In this document: positions 34,997 to 44,311 of the stretch, piece after piece | How the letters are laid out: every line of letters starts with the position of its first letter | Position numbering within the stretch: position 1 is the first letter of the stretch | NCBI GenBank assembly: GCA_025451235.1 | Contig: JANWKT010000014.1 | Coordinates: 186,001-250,000 of the forward strand | Direction: 5' to 3' | Origin: Flavobacteriales bacterium | GTDB lineage: Bacteria > Bacteroidota > Bacteroidia > CAIKAF01 | DNA length: 64,000 nucleotides | Translations under genes and position numbers: made by a program | Notes under the pieces: model-generated | What the model was told of the DNA's origin: nothing | Database searches by the model: none | The model's input: the letters and a program-made list of their open reading frames with translations, nothing else

Positions 34997-35338
34997 CTAA
35001 TGCCCTCCTCCCTTTTGGCAGCAACCGGGCAAGTTGTCATGAGCTATTTTGTTAGCTACTATTTCATCCGCATCATAGCCTAAACTGCTAATATAAAGAC
35101 GTAATTTATCTTCGTTGGTCTTGGCCGATCGGAACTTAATGGTTAATATTTTTGTTTCTACATCCAATGTTGCCTGCACCACTCCTTTTTGGGTATATAG
35201 GCCATTTTCGATCCTGGTTTTACACATGTCACATTGGGCCGAAGTTTTTATACTCACTTCAGAAACGGTATTTTTTTGAGCAAAGGTGCCTGCTGAAATA
35301 AACAAAGTGGCAGCCATTAAAAAGATGAAAGATTTCAT
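34997..35338 (-). CDS. Secreted HMA-domain metal-binding protein
   Basis: The 113-residue protein has a signal peptide (KSFIFLMAATLFISAGTFAQ) and a heavy-metal-associated domain with the binding motif QCDMCKTRI. A C-terminal tail, LPGCCQKGGGH, adds two more cysteines and a His. It would bind Cu or a similar soft metal in the periplasm. Its divergent neighbour encodes a small protein with paired cysteines (SCCK, SCCS). Confidence 0.85.
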   Translation of the reverse strand: MKSFIFLMAATLFISAGTFAQKNTVSEVSIKTSAQCDMCKTRIENGLYTQKGVVQATLDVETKILTIKFRSAKTNEDKLRLYISSLGYDADEIVANKIAHDNLPGCCQKGGGH

Positions 35339-35357
35339 AGTGATTCAATCTATATTT

Positions 35358-35365
35358 CAAATTTA
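35358..35365 (-). promoter_or_regulatory. -7 box of the HMA-protein gene
   Basis: On the minus strand this reads TAAATTTG, 19 nt before the ATG at 35338. Confidence 0.5.
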
Positions 35366-35672
35366 CGCGAAAATTGGGTGGATAGTTGACGGTTTAACAA
35401 TCATTAATTTCAATATTTGGCTACCTTGGTCGTTTTCCGCTGAATACAGGATCTTGCAAAAAAGCAAATGCAAGGCCTGGCCTGGGCTCAATGCCTATCG
35501 CCATGCTCGTCCGGCATTTGTGAATTTTTTCCAAAAATCCTGTATGCCGCTTCACCCGAACCCCGCCTTTGGCGGGGCGAGAGCATGAGTTCCTATAAAA
35601 AAACAAATAATGGGGCGAATAATCGGCGGTGGACGGGGGGCATAATATTCTTGCTCCGAATCATTTATTTCG

Positions 35673-35680
35673 TATATTTG
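35673..35680 (+). promoter_or_regulatory. Promoter of the Cys-rich secreted protein gene
   Basis: TATATTTG with TTG at 35651-35653, 19 nt upstream, is a full consensus promoter; the ATG at 35701 follows 20 nt later. Confidence 0.75.
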
Positions 35681-35700
35681 ACTATCAAATTGTAAACAAA

Positions 35701-36012
35701 ATGAAAAAACTCATTCTAGCCTCCGTATTCGTATTAGGTTCAGTTTTGGCAGTTTCTGCTCAAACAACAAAATCATGTAATGGTTCAGAAACCAAATCAT
35801 CTTGCTGTAAAAGCAGCAATTCATCCAGTATAAATTCTACCAGCACAACAAAATCATGCTGTAGCAAAGGCGATCATTCATCTACCAATGCACAAAGCAA
35901 TGCCAATACTACTTCTTCAGCGGCAGCAGCTATCACCACTACTACAACTACAACAACATCTACCAGTGGTGCTTCTGAAGGAACTCCGGCTACAACGCCC
36001 AAAAAAGATTAA
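35701..36012 (+). CDS. Small secreted Ser/Thr/Cys-rich protein
   Basis: The 103-residue protein has a signal peptide (KKLILASVFVLGSVLAVSAQ) and a disordered, Ser/Thr/Ala-rich mature part with paired cysteines (SSCCKSS, SCCSKGD). I recognise no family. The position next to the HMA-domain gene suggests metal binding (inference). The start at 35701 is well supported by the promoter at 35673 and the terminator at 36037. Confidence 0.75.
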   Translation: MKKLILASVFVLGSVLAVSAQTTKSCNGSETKSSCCKSSNSSSINSTSTTKSCCSKGDHSSTNAQSNANTTSSAAAAITTTTTTTTSTSGASEGTPATTPKKD

Positions 36013-36036
36013 TACTAAATCACATATTTCTATAAG

Positions 36037-36067
36037 ATCCTGTTCTTGAAAAAGGGCAGGATTTTTT
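36037..36067 (+). terminator. Rho-independent terminator (convergent)
   Basis: A 9-bp stem ATCCTGTTC / GGGCAGGAT (two G-T pairs) and 8-nt loop is followed by six T residues. It lies between the Cys-rich protein gene and the end of the murF-alr gene on the other strand. Confidence 0.75.
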
Positions 36068-38531
36068 ATTCCTGGGTGTAGATCCTACGTACCCTGAGAG
36101 AAATGGAGGTAAGCACTTCATAGGAAATCGTTTCCATAGACCTGGCAAATACTTCAATGGGGTGATTTTCCCCAATGATCTCCACACGGTCACCTACCGA
36201 GGCATTGATTTCTGAAACGTCAATCATGGTCATATCCATACAAACCCTGCCTACTACCAGCGCAGGTTGCCCATTTACATACATTTTGCCTTTACCGTTC
36301 CCTAAGCTCCTTCTGTATCCATCCGCATAACCGATAGGCACGGTAGCTATCACCATGTCTTTTTCTGCCAGATAACTTCTTCCATAACCCACCGATTCCC
36401 CTTTTTTAACCGAAGTAATCTGAGCAATGGTAGAATATAGAGCAATCACCGGTTGTAATTTTGCCTGTTCTTCCGCATCGGCACCCACTCCATATAATCC
36501 TACCCCCAACCTGATCATGTCGAAAGCTGCTTCCTTGAACCTACTAGCCCCGGCCGAGTTGGCAATATGTTTTAAAACAGGTTTCCCAATGGTCTTTTCT
36601 ACTTCTGACGATATTTTTTTGAAGAGTTCAATTTGTTGTAAAGTAAATTCATCCATTTCCGGTTCATCAGAAGCGGCCAAGTGAGAAAATATAGATTTGA
36701 TATGAACCTCTTTTTCTTTTTTGAGGATATCTAGTAATGTTTTGATCGTATCGGGGTTGAATCCCAGCCGATGCATACCTGTGTCTATTTCAATATGAAC
36801 AGGTGGAATACTTCCACTGTTCTTTTTATGTTCCAGTAATTGGGTTAGGTTTTCAAAATTATAAATAACCGGTTCCAGTTTCCTTTCTACCAGCAATTCA
36901 TAGCTGGTGGCTTCAGCATTCATTACCATTATGGGTAATTTTATTCCGTGGTTCCGCAATTCAATTCCTTCATCTGCATAAGCAACCGCGAGGTAATCGA
37001 TATGATGGAAATTGAGTATATGTGCAATTTCATGGGTACCAGTTCCATATCCTGAAGCCTTCACCATAGCCATGATCCGTGTACCTGCAGGGATATGTTT
37101 TCTATAATAGTTCAAATTATGCACCATGGCGTTCAGGTTCACCTCAAGGATGGTATCATGAACTTTATTCTCCAGCCTGGTTACAATTTTTTCCATTTCA
37201 AATATCCTGGCCCCTTTTACTAAAATGGCCTCATTATGAAAATTGAATTGGGATAAATGGTTCAAAAAATCACCTGCATTATTAAAAAAATGAGATCCAT
37301 CTGGGAAAACCTGCTTGTATTCACCAATTTCTGTACCGATCCCTATGATCCTGGATACCTTTTTTTGCTGAAGTATGTCAGAAATATTTTTATACAATTC
37401 TTCCTTTTTCGTTTTTGATTGGGCAATGTCTGATAGAATAATGGTTTTTTTATCAAATTGATAAAGGGAATCCAAACTATCCACTGCTATTTTAAAAGAA
37501 TCAAAATCGTTGCTATAGGTGTCATCAATAATAAAACAATTGTTCTTTCCGGTTTTAAAGGAAAGCCTCATGTTTATCCGGGGTAATAATTTCATTTGTT
37601 CGACCATTAAAGCCGTGTCGATACCAATATATTTGGCCGTAATAAAAACATGTATGGCATTTTCCAGTGAAGCAGGATCTGTAAACGGAATGGTAAAGCT
37701 AAAATTCTCATCACCAGAAGTAATGAATATCTCTGTATTTCCATGGGTCTTAATAAAGGATACATGATAATGCGAAGTATTGCCGCTTCCCCAGGAAATC
37801 ACTTTTTTTCGCGGATATAATTCCTTCACCATGGCTTCTATGGCAGGATCATCGTTTCGTAAAACGATACATTCTGCTCCTTTGAACAAAAGAAGTTTTT
37901 CGCTGATCTTTTCACTGATATTGGCAAAGTTTTCTTCATGGGCCGTACCGATATTGGTAAAAATCCCGATTGTGGGTCGAATGATCGGTTCCAACTTTTG
38001 CATTTCTCCTTTTTCAGAAATCCCGGCTTCGAAGATCCCTATTTCATTTTCAGGCTGAAGGTTCCATACCGAAATAGGAACTCCTACCTGCGAATTATAG
38101 CTTTTGGGGTTTTTGCAAACATTATAAGGGGCAGATAGTATGTGGCTCAGCCAATCTTTAACAATCGTTTTACCATTACTTCCTACAATTCCAACAATGG
38201 GGATATTGAATTGTTCCCGGTGATGGCCCGCCAGTTTTTGCAAAGCCGATAAGGTATCTTTCACCAGGATGAAACAACAACCGGGATGTTGATCCATTAT
38301 AACAGGATCGGAAATGATGAAATGTTGGATCCCGCTTTCAATCGCCTTTTGGATGTATTGATGACCATCATGGTGTGGACCTTTGACGGCAAAAAATATG
38401 GAGGACCCAGGGAAAATAATTTTTCGGCTATCGATCACCAGGTACAGGATCTTATCAGAATGGGAGGTACCGTAGACAGTACCCCCAACTATTTCTGCTA
38501 TTTGTTGAATAGTATATTTCTCCCCCTTCAT
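36066..38531 (-). CDS. MurF-alanine racemase fusion
   Basis: The 821-residue bifunctional enzyme makes the D-Ala-containing pentapeptide of peptidoglycan. The N-terminal MurF half (about residues 1-450) has the P-loop [10 protein letters not shown] and the later [11 protein letters not shown] region. The C-terminal half (about 455-821) is a PLP-dependent alanine racemase with the Lys in [10 protein letters not shown] and the [10 protein letters not shown] segment. This fusion is a known Bacteroidota arrangement. It is transcribed after tdk with a 4-nt overlap, which is less expected. Confidence 0.94.
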   Translation of the reverse strand: MKGEKYTIQQIAEIVGGTVYGTSHSDKILYLVIDSRKIIFPGSSIFFAVKGPHHDGHQYIQKAIESGIQHFIISDPVIMDQHPGCCFILVKDTLSALQKLAGHHREQFNIPIVGIVGSNGKTIVKDWLSHILSAPYNVCKNPKSYNSQVGVPISVWNLQPENEIGIFEAGISEKGEMQKLEPIIRPTIGIFTNIGTAHEENFANISEKISEKLLLFKGAECIVLRNDDPAIEAMVKELYPRKKVISWGSGNTSHYHVSFIKTHGNTEIFITSGDENFSFTIPFTDPASLENAIHVFITAKYIGIDTALMVEQMKLLPRINMRLSFKTGKNNCFIIDDTYSNDFDSFKIAVDSLDSLYQFDKKTIILSDIAQSKTKKEELYKNISDILQQKKVSRIIGIGTEIGEYKQVFPDGSHFFNNAGDFLNHLSQFNFHNEAILVKGARIFEMEKIVTRLENKVHDTILEVNLNAMVHNLNYYRKHIPAGTRIMAMVKASGYGTGTHEIAHILNFHHIDYLAVAYADEGIELRNHGIKLPIMVMNAEATSYELLVERKLEPVIYNFENLTQLLEHKKNSGSIPPVHIEIDTGMHRLGFNPDTIKTLLDILKKEKEVHIKSIFSHLAASDEPEMDEFTLQQIELFKKISSEVEKTIGKPVLKHIANSAGASRFKEAAFDMIRLGVGLYGVGADAEEQAKLQPVIALYSTIAQITSVKKGESVGYGRSYLAEKDMVIATVPIGYADGYRRSLGNGKGKMYVNGQPALVVGRVCMDMTMIDVSEINASVGDRVEIIGENHPIEVFARSMETISYEVLTSISLRVRRIYTQE

Positions 38532-39103
38532 ATTTTATTTTTCGCGAAACAATCTCTGCACAAGGGTTTATAGCTATCGGTTTCACCCAGCATCACCAGT
38601 TCAGCATGATCGGTTATTCGGTAGGAATGATTGGCTATATGTCCGCAATCCACGCAAATGGCATGTACTTTGGTTACAAATTCGGCAACCGCCATTAGCT
38701 TTGGCATGATTCCAAAAGGTTTTCCGGTATAATCCATATCCAGGCCGGCGACTACTACCCTTACCCCGCTATTGGCTAAAGCATTGCAAACATCTACCAG
38801 GCCATCATCAAAAAACTGGGCTTCATCGATGCCCACTACATCCATATTATCGGCCAATAGTAAAATATTTCCTGACAGCGGCACCGGGGTCGAAGAAATG
38901 GCATTGCCCTCATGTGAAACCACATCTTCCACATGGTATCTGGTATCCATTTCAGGTTTGAATATCTCTACTTTAAGTTTTGCTATTTTGGCCCTTTTTA
39001 ACCTCCTGATTAGCTCTTCGGTTTTACCAGAGAACATAGAACCACATATAACCTCGATCCAGCCCCTTTTTTCACCTTGTTTTAATGTGTTTTCAACAAA
39101 CAT
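38528..39103 (-). CDS. tdk: Thymidine kinase (type II)
   Basis: The 191-residue enzyme phosphorylates thymidine for salvage. It has the P-loop [14 protein letters not shown], the catalytic Glu in [10 protein letters not shown], and the zinc-binding cysteines CVDCG and CRDC. Its stop overlaps the start of the murF-alr gene by 4 nt. The palindromic element at 39141 lies upstream of its start. Confidence 0.96.
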   Translation of the reverse strand: MFVENTLKQGEKRGWIEVICGSMFSGKTEELIRRLKRAKIAKLKVEIFKPEMDTRYHVEDVVSHEGNAISSTPVPLSGNILLLADNMDVVGIDEAQFFDDGLVDVCNALANSGVRVVVAGLDMDYTGKPFGIMPKLMAVAEFVTKVHAICVDCGHIANHSYRITDHAELVMLGETDSYKPLCRDCFAKNKI

Positions 39104-39140
39104 AGTTTTCCAGCCAATATTTCGTAATTTTCGGCAGTAA

Positions 39141-39302
39141 ATACCAACTTGCGTTCTGAAATGGACTATAGAAACTTAGGGGTTTTTGGGCTGAGGCAAT
39201 GAAAAAAACGATTGCATGGCGGCTTCCATGGAAGAGTTTTTTGAAGCCGGCTCAGCCAAAAATAACAAGTTGATAAGTGCATTTTGGAACGCAAATTGGT
39301 AT
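39141..39302. repeat. Palindromic MITE-like element with 27-bp inverted ends
   Basis: The left end (39141-39167, ATACCAACTTGCGTTCTGAA...) and the right end (39276-39302) pair as inverted repeats, 23 of 27 positions matching. Inside, TTTTTGGGCTGAG pairs with CTCAGCCAAAAA, and CGGCTTC (39219-39225) with GAAGCCG (39244-39250). The whole element can fold into one long imperfect hairpin. No gene is supported in it. It lies between tdk and the coiled-coil protein gene. Confidence 0.6.
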
Positions 39303-39361
39303 AATAACATACAAATGTATAATAAAACCGTTGTTTTTATAGTTGAACCAGCATATTAACT

Positions 39362-40255
39362 ATGACTAAAGCTGAATTATTAAGAGAAATTGGCGTCCAT
39401 CTTAAAAAGGTAGTAGATATTTACAACCAACTGGCCAAAAACCCCGACGCTTTTACCCCTGGAGAAATTGATATGATGGTGAACAATGCTGCTAAGATCA
39501 TTGAATTTGCAGCCGTTATCAAACATCAGCCGGCCTCTTCCACCAATACGGATGAACAGATAAAGCTCAGGGATCTGGAGGATAAACTAAGGGCTTTGGG
39601 TGAGCAATTAAAAACCAAGGAAATCGAGATCGAAAAACTAAACAGATCCAACCTGGAGCTCGAAAAAAAGGTGGAAGAAAATAAACATCTGGCAGATGCA
39701 TTGAGCATTCATATTCCCGAAATAACCGATTCGATTGATTCCAATTCTACCCTTGCCAAAACTGATTTATTAAACGAGACGCTGGTGAACCAAGTGGTGG
39801 AAGTAGAGAAGAATGAAACAGTGAACACCCCTTCTTTTTTATCCCCACAAGAAAAAGAAAAACCCAAAGAGGAAAAAAAACAGGAACCTGTATTGCAAAG
39901 TATCGTTTCTAAATACGAAGGTGAATCCAGTGAATACAATAAAAAAACCATTATCTCTACATTGAATGAATCGGTGATTGATGGTTCTCAGGAAAATATT
40001 GCCGATAAAATGATGAATACGAAAGTGGTGGATTTGAAAAAAGCCATTCCTCTTCACGATAAATTCCATTACACCAATGAATTGTTTGGTAAAAACAGCG
40101 AACACTATAATCAGTTCTTAGATGCCATGAATACTAAACAAACATGGAAGGAAGCCGAAAGCCTGCTTGCACAAGCAGCTTCCATGTATAAATGGGAGCC
40201 TGAAAATAAAACAGCCCTTCAGTTTATTGCGCTGATACAACGAAGGTTTAATTAA
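39362..40255 (+). CDS. Coiled-coil protein conserved in Bacteroidota, unknown function
   Basis: The 297-residue protein has no signal peptide or membrane segment. It has a helical N-terminus, a long coiled coil (about residues 55-120) and an acidic, Lys/Glu-rich linker. A C-terminal domain (about 225-297) begins LHDKFHYTNELFGKNSEHYNQ, resembling a short domain found at the C-terminus of other Bacteroidota proteins. It ends 3 nt before the M28 peptidase gene. The function is unknown. Confidence 0.8.
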   Translation: MTKAELLREIGVHLKKVVDIYNQLAKNPDAFTPGEIDMMVNNAAKIIEFAAVIKHQPASSTNTDEQIKLRDLEDKLRALGEQLKTKEIEIEKLNRSNLELEKKVEENKHLADALSIHIPEITDSIDSNSTLAKTDLLNETLVNQVVEVEKNETVNTPSFLSPQEKEKPKEEKKQEPVLQSIVSKYEGESSEYNKKTIISTLNESVIDGSQENIADKMMNTKVVDLKKAIPLHDKFHYTNELFGKNSEHYNQFLDAMNTKQTWKEAESLLAQAASMYKWEPENKTALQFIALIQRRFN

Positions 40256-40258
40256 TCC

Positions 40259-41560
40259 ATGAGAAATTTTATCTCCATCCTTGTTCTCGTATTATTTGCT
40301 TCATCGGCCAAAAGCCAGAATGCAAATAATGGTTTTGATATCCAGGCATATGGAAGGTGGGTTGTAGATACGCTATCATCTCCTTATTTTAAAGGGAGAG
40401 GTTATATTAAAGAGGGAGATAACCTGGCCGCTTATTTTGTGGCTTCCGAATTTCATAAATGCGGATTAAAGAAATTTACCGGAGCCAGAAATTATTATCA
40501 GAATTTTAATTTCCCTGTAAATGCTTTCCCGAGAGATGTTTTTGTTGCCATTGATGACCAATACCTGATCTGTGGACGTGATTTTGTTCCTGAGGCAGGT
40601 TGCCCTGATATTAAAGGTGCATGGAACCTGGTATGGCTCGATAGCGCCACGGTAGCCAATGAGGATGCCTATAAGAGTTTTGCCCGGAGAGATTTTTCTA
40701 CGTATTTTATTGTGATTGATGACAGAGGGGTTACCGATCCTGACCAGCAGAAAATATTTAAGAATATTGCTTTAAATCCTTTCGGGGCAAAAGGACTCAT
40801 CTATATCCGAAATAAGATCACCTGGAGCGTAGCTACCGAATTGTCTCCGTTCCCCATCATTGAGGTAGTAAGAGGAAATATTTCTAAAGACTCCAAAAAA
40901 ATGCGGCTATTGGTTGATTCTAAGTTTATAGATGATTATCCTTCAAGGAATGTGATCGGTTATGTGGAAGGAAAGGAAAAACCGGATTCTTTTATCGTGA
41001 TCAGTGCACACTATGATCACCTGGGCAAAATTGGAAGAATAGTTTATTTCCCCGGTGCCAATGACAATGCAAGTGGAATAGGAATGATGCTGAGCCTGGC
41101 CAAATGGTTTAGCATGCCTGCGAATAAACCGAAATATTCTATTGCCTTTATTGGTTTTGGAGCGGAGGAGGCTGGTCTGATCGGATCTACCCGGTACACC
41201 ATGTATCCCGTATTTCCATTGTCCCAAATAAAATTTTTATTCAATGTAGATATTATGGGAACTGGTGATGAAGGGATCACCGTTGTGAATTCCACTGAGT
41301 TCAAAAAAGAATTTGAATTATTAGATAGTATCAATATTAAAAATAAATACCTGGTCCAAATTAAAAAAAGAGGTCCGGCAGCGAACAGTGATCATTATCC
41401 GTTTTACCAGAATAAGGTGAGGTGTTTTTTCGCTTATACCATGGGAGGAGTAAAGTTTTACCACGATATTGATGACCGAAGTGAAACTTTGCCTTTGAAT
41501 GAATTTCAGGATATTCATTATTTATTGCGTGATTTTATCAATCAACTTCAAATAAAATAA
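40259..41560 (+). CDS. Secreted M28 family metallopeptidase
   Basis: The 433-residue protein has a signal peptide (RNFISILVLVLFASSAKSQ) and an M28 aminopeptidase-type domain in the C-terminal half. The dizinc ligands and catalytic Glu are present: VISAHYDHLG, PGANDNASG, GAEEAGLIGS, NVDIMGTGDEG and SDHYPF. It likely trims peptides in the periplasm or outside. It sits 3 nt after the coiled-coil protein gene and 3 nt before rsmI, so the three form an operon. Confidence 0.92.
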   Translation: MRNFISILVLVLFASSAKSQNANNGFDIQAYGRWVVDTLSSPYFKGRGYIKEGDNLAAYFVASEFHKCGLKKFTGARNYYQNFNFPVNAFPRDVFVAIDDQYLICGRDFVPEAGCPDIKGAWNLVWLDSATVANEDAYKSFARRDFSTYFIVIDDRGVTDPDQQKIFKNIALNPFGAKGLIYIRNKITWSVATELSPFPIIEVVRGNISKDSKKMRLLVDSKFIDDYPSRNVIGYVEGKEKPDSFIVISAHYDHLGKIGRIVYFPGANDNASGIGMMLSLAKWFSMPANKPKYSIAFIGFGAEEAGLIGSTRYTMYPVFPLSQIKFLFNVDIMGTGDEGITVVNSTEFKKEFELLDSINIKNKYLVQIKKRGPAANSDHYPFYQNKVRCFFAYTMGGVKFYHDIDDRSETLPLNEFQDIHYLLRDFINQLQIK

Positions 41561-41563
41561 TTC

Positions 41564-42235
41564 TTGGCCCGCCTTTTTATCATACCCACTCCCATCGGGA
41601 ATCTCGAAGATATTACCCATAGAGCATTAAGACTTTTAAAAGAAGTGGATATGTTGTATGCCGAAGACACCCGAACTACAGGTAACCTCTTGAAACATTT
41701 TGGAATTGACAGGAAGATCGTTGCCTTCCATCAGCATAATGAGCATAAAGTGCTGCAAAGGATTGTAGATGAAATTCAAACCATAGAAACGGCTGGTTTG
41801 GTGAGTGATGCCGGAACCCCTGGTATTTCTGACCCGGGTTTTTTGCTGATCCGCGAATGTGTGAAGAATGGAATTGAAGTGGAATGCCTTCCTGGGCCAA
41901 CTGCATTTGTTCCAGCATTGGTCCAATCGGGTTTTCCTTGTGATAGTTTTATATATGATGGATTCTTACCCCATAAAAAAGGAAGGCAAACCAAGTGGAA
42001 AGAAATCGCTGTTTCCGAAAGGACCTTTGTGGTATATGAATCTCCTCACCGCATCCTCAAAGCTTTGGAAGAAGCGAAAGAATTTTTACCTGAAGAAAGA
42101 CAAATGGCGGTGTGCAGGGAGATCTCCAAATTATTTCACGAAACAAAAAGAGGAACGGCGGCCGAACTCCTTCAATATTATACAGACCATCCACCCAAGG
42201 GTGAAATTGTTATCGTGATATCTCCTCAGTTTTAG
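41564..42235 (+). CDS. rsmI: 16S rRNA 2'-O-methyltransferase RsmI
   Basis: RsmI methylates the 2'-hydroxyl of C1402 in 16S rRNA. The 223-residue protein has the tetrapyrrole-methylase-like fold: LFIIPTPIGNLEDITHRAL, VSDAGTPGISDPGFLL and LPGPTAFVPALVQSG. It is shorter than E. coli RsmI (286 residues) because the C-terminal extension is missing, as is common in Bacteroidota. The start codon is TTG at 41564, as no ATG lies near the conserved N-terminus. Confidence 0.94.
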   Translation: MARLFIIPTPIGNLEDITHRALRLLKEVDMLYAEDTRTTGNLLKHFGIDRKIVAFHQHNEHKVLQRIVDEIQTIETAGLVSDAGTPGISDPGFLLIRECVKNGIEVECLPGPTAFVPALVQSGFPCDSFIYDGFLPHKKGRQTKWKEIAVSERTFVVYESPHRILKALEEAKEFLPEERQMAVCREISKLFHETKRGTAAELLQYYTDHPPKGEIVIVISPQF

Positions 42236-42331
42236 AGGATATGTAAATCTTACAAGATTTTCCTATTACTATATAATCTTTTTTTACCTATCCGCAGCTA
42301 ATTTTACTTCGAATATTAAAAAAATAATACC

Positions 42332-42949
42332 ATGAAGAAATTATATATACCCATATTGATGCTCCTAATAGTTGGAACATTGCAAAGCTGTAATAAAGAC
42401 CCATTGGAAAGTGCAAAGTATGATGACCTGCGATTAACTATGCGGGATCTTTGGAGCGACCATGCCCTGTGGACACGAAATGTTATTATCTGCATCGTGG
42501 ATGATGCACCTGGAACAACAGATGCTGTTAATCGCCTTTTGCAGAACCAGGAGGATATAGGAAATGCCGTTAAGCCTTATTATGGAGATGCGAATGGGAA
42601 TACGCTTACTAATCTGCTGAAAGATCATATTACCACTGCCGCTGATTTGATCATAGCCGCAAAAAATGGAGATACCCCTGGTTATAATGTAGCTTACGCT
42701 GCCTGGTATGCAAATGCTGATGATATTGCTGAATTTTTGCATGGTGCGAATCCTGAGCACTGGCATCTTGATCATTGGAAAGCGATGATGAAGAGTCATT
42801 TGGATAATACCCTAGATGAAGTTGTAGCGAGGTTAGATGGCAATTATGTTGCCGATGTAATCGCCTATGATATCATTGTTGATGAAATGCAAATGATGGC
42901 CGATGAACTTTCGGAAGGAATTGCATTACAGCATCCTGATAAATTTTAA
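42332..42949 (+). CDS. Lipoprotein, helical, unknown function
   Basis: The 205-residue protein has a lipoprotein signal with lipobox LQSC (Cys20). The mature part looks all-helical, with conserved-looking motifs LWSDHALWTRNVIICIVDD and LLQNQEDIGNAVKPYYGD. Similar sequences occur in other bacteria without known function. It is monocistronic, flanked downstream by a hairpin at 42971. Confidence 0.78.
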   Translation: MKKLYIPILMLLIVGTLQSCNKDPLESAKYDDLRLTMRDLWSDHALWTRNVIICIVDDAPGTTDAVNRLLQNQEDIGNAVKPYYGDANGNTLTNLLKDHITTAADLIIAAKNGDTPGYNVAYAAWYANADDIAEFLHGANPEHWHLDHWKAMMKSHLDNTLDEVVARLDGNYVADVIAYDIIVDEMQMMADELSEGIALQHPDKF

Positions 42950-42970
42950 TACATCCTTTCCCATTCTTTG

Positions 42971-43007
42971 AATCACAAGGTGCGGTAATCGACTTTGTGG
43001 TTCTTTT
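42971..43007 (+). terminator. Possible terminator after the lipoprotein gene
   Basis: AATCACAAGG (42971-42980) pairs with CTTTGTGGTT (42993-43002) with a 12-nt loop, followed by a short T-run. The stem includes two G-T pairs, and the T-run is weak. Confidence 0.4.
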
Positions 43008-43131
43008 GTTATTCAGCCGGTTAAAAAGGCCGCAAAGGTCCTTTAAGACCCTTTAACATTTTCTTCCCCGCAGGTTAAAGTAAAATGCAATTTGCTTCGT
43101 CATCCTTTGTATAACAACTAAAAATACAATT

Positions 43132-43488
43132 ATGGCAAAGCAAATTTTTAAATCGATACTTATAGGTATCCTGATGGGTGTGGCGCTCTTTATGTTGCCC
43201 TTCTTCCTGCTTAAATTCTTTATTTTCTTTTTAATTATCGGGGCCATCTGCCGCCTATGGTGGGGCGGAAGCCGGCGCAGAGGATGGGGATGGAAAGGAT
43301 ACCAATATGCCTCGACCGACCAGATCCGTAATATGAGTGAAGAAGAGTATAAATCTTATAAAGAAAAAATGAATTCTTCTTCCTGCAACTATTATCATGG
43401 TTGTGGTGGTTATTACAACAACTGTGGCGATTGGGAAAGATGGGAAAAGAAGGATGATAAAAATGAAACAACTAATAACCAAAAATAA
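43132..43488 (+). CDS. Small membrane protein with His/Cys-rich tail
   Basis: The 118-residue protein has two hydrophobic segments (about residues 7-43) and a basic loop (GGSRRRGWGWKG). Its soluble tail contains CNYYHGCGGYYNNCGD, suggestive of metal binding. I recognise no family. It lies 6 nt before the next small gene, and the two precede an Hsp20 gene, so it may belong to a stress- or metal-related group. Confidence 0.65.
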   Translation: MAKQIFKSILIGILMGVALFMLPFFLLKFFIFFLIIGAICRLWWGGSRRRGWGWKGYQYASTDQIRNMSEEEYKSYKEKMNSSSCNYYHGCGGYYNNCGDWERWEKKDDKNETTNNQK

Positions 43489-43494
43489 AAAACC

Positions 43495-43725
43495 ATGAGA
43501 AGAGGAGTTCAAGTATTCATCGTAGCAGTGGTTGCCATTGCAACCAACGTAGGATTGCGGGCAGCTTTCTGGAGCCAGTGCGGAAACGGGTATTGTGGTC
43601 CAAATAACTACAACCATCACAGGCATTGGCAACATGGCAATTGTGGCAACCAAACGAACAATTGTGCCAATCCATGGGGATGTGGCACCACCAATTCAGC
43701 TGGTTCAACCGATACCATTAAGTAA
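43495..43725 (+). CDS. Small Cys/His-rich exported protein
   Basis: The 76-residue protein has an N-terminal hydrophobic segment (VQVFIVAVVAIATNVGL). The short tail is rich in Cys, His, Asn and Trp (CGNGYCGPNNYNHHRHWQHGNCGNQTNNC). Composition resembles the neighbour at 43132, and both may bind metals in the periplasm. It begins 6 nt after the previous stop. Confidence 0.6.
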   Translation: MRRGVQVFIVAVVAIATNVGLRAAFWSQCGNGYCGPNNYNHHRHWQHGNCGNQTNNCANPWGCGTTNSAGSTDTIK

Positions 43726-43735
43726 TCAAAAGAAT

Positions 43736-43760
43736 AGCCCTGACCTTTTGGGACAGGGCT
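43736..43760. other. Stem-loop between the Cys/His gene and the hsp20 gene
   Basis: AGCCCTGACC pairs with GGACAGGGCT around TTTTG (7-bp outer stem, one mismatch). It lacks a T-run, so it may be a transcript-processing or weak attenuation site. Confidence 0.35.
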
Positions 43761-43811
43761 ACTCAACAAAAACTACAAGGGTGTACGCCCTGACCATATA
43801 AATTAAAAGTT

Positions 43812-44267
43812 ATGTATCACACATGTTCAACAGAAAGAGGAACCGCAGCGGGCTGCGGACCTCACAGTCAACCCGGATGGCGAAGCCGGACGGGGTATGG
43901 TTCTCATTATTATGGAGAATCATCGGGTAGATCCTTTTCTTCAGTTTACAGGGCACCGGTAAGTATTTATAAAACTGAAAAAACATATGAATTACTTCTT
44001 TTTGCACCTGGAAGGGTGAAAGAGAATTTCCATGTCCAGGTGGAAGGCAATGAATTGTCCATTACTTATAAACCCACGGATGACACCTCCCATATTGAAT
44101 GGGTTCGCAGGGAATATAGCAGAGGGAGTTTCAGACGGGTATTTAAAGTAGATGATACCATCGACCTGGAAAATATTTCAGCGAAATATGAAGCAGGGGT
44201 ATTGCAATTGAGTTTGGCAATCAAACCTGGAAGTGAACCGGTTAAAAAAGAAGTATCCATTCAGTAG
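43812..44267 (+). CDS. Small heat-shock protein (Hsp20/alpha-crystallin)
   Basis: The 151-residue protein has an alpha-crystallin domain (about residues 52-151; YELLLFAPGRVKENFHVQVEGNELSITYK and the C-terminal strand region YEAGVLQLSLAIKP). Small heat-shock proteins bind unfolding proteins. The N-terminus (CSTERGTAAGCGPHSQPGWRSR) is unusually Gly/Arg/Cys-rich. It is preceded by two small Cys/His-rich genes and followed by a strong terminator. Confidence 0.9.
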   Translation: MYHTCSTERGTAAGCGPHSQPGWRSRTGYGSHYYGESSGRSFSSVYRAPVSIYKTEKTYELLLFAPGRVKENFHVQVEGNELSITYKPTDDTSHIEWVRREYSRGSFRRVFKVDDTIDLENISAKYEAGVLQLSLAIKPGSEPVKKEVSIQ

Positions 44268-44307
44268 AAAAAAGGTATCCAAAACTATTTTTTTGGATAC
44301 CTTTTTT
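44268..44307. terminator. Bidirectional rho-independent terminator
   Basis: A long stem AAAAAAGGTATCCAAAA / TTTTTGGATACCTTTTTT with a T-run on the plus strand and an A-run on the other side. It lies between the convergent hsp20 and phosphoglucomutase genes and can serve both. Confidence 0.88.
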
Positions 44308-44311
44308 ATTT

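Larger units (their letters stand above)
35339..35700. other. Divergent intergenic region with GC-rich hairpin
   Basis: This 362-nt gap carries the two divergent promoters at its ends (35358-35365 minus, 35673-35680 plus). Its middle holds a perfect 7-bp GC hairpin CCCCGCC-TTT-GGCGGGG (35561-35577), probably a dispersed repeat. No gene is supported; short open frames here read through the repeat. Confidence 0.6.
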
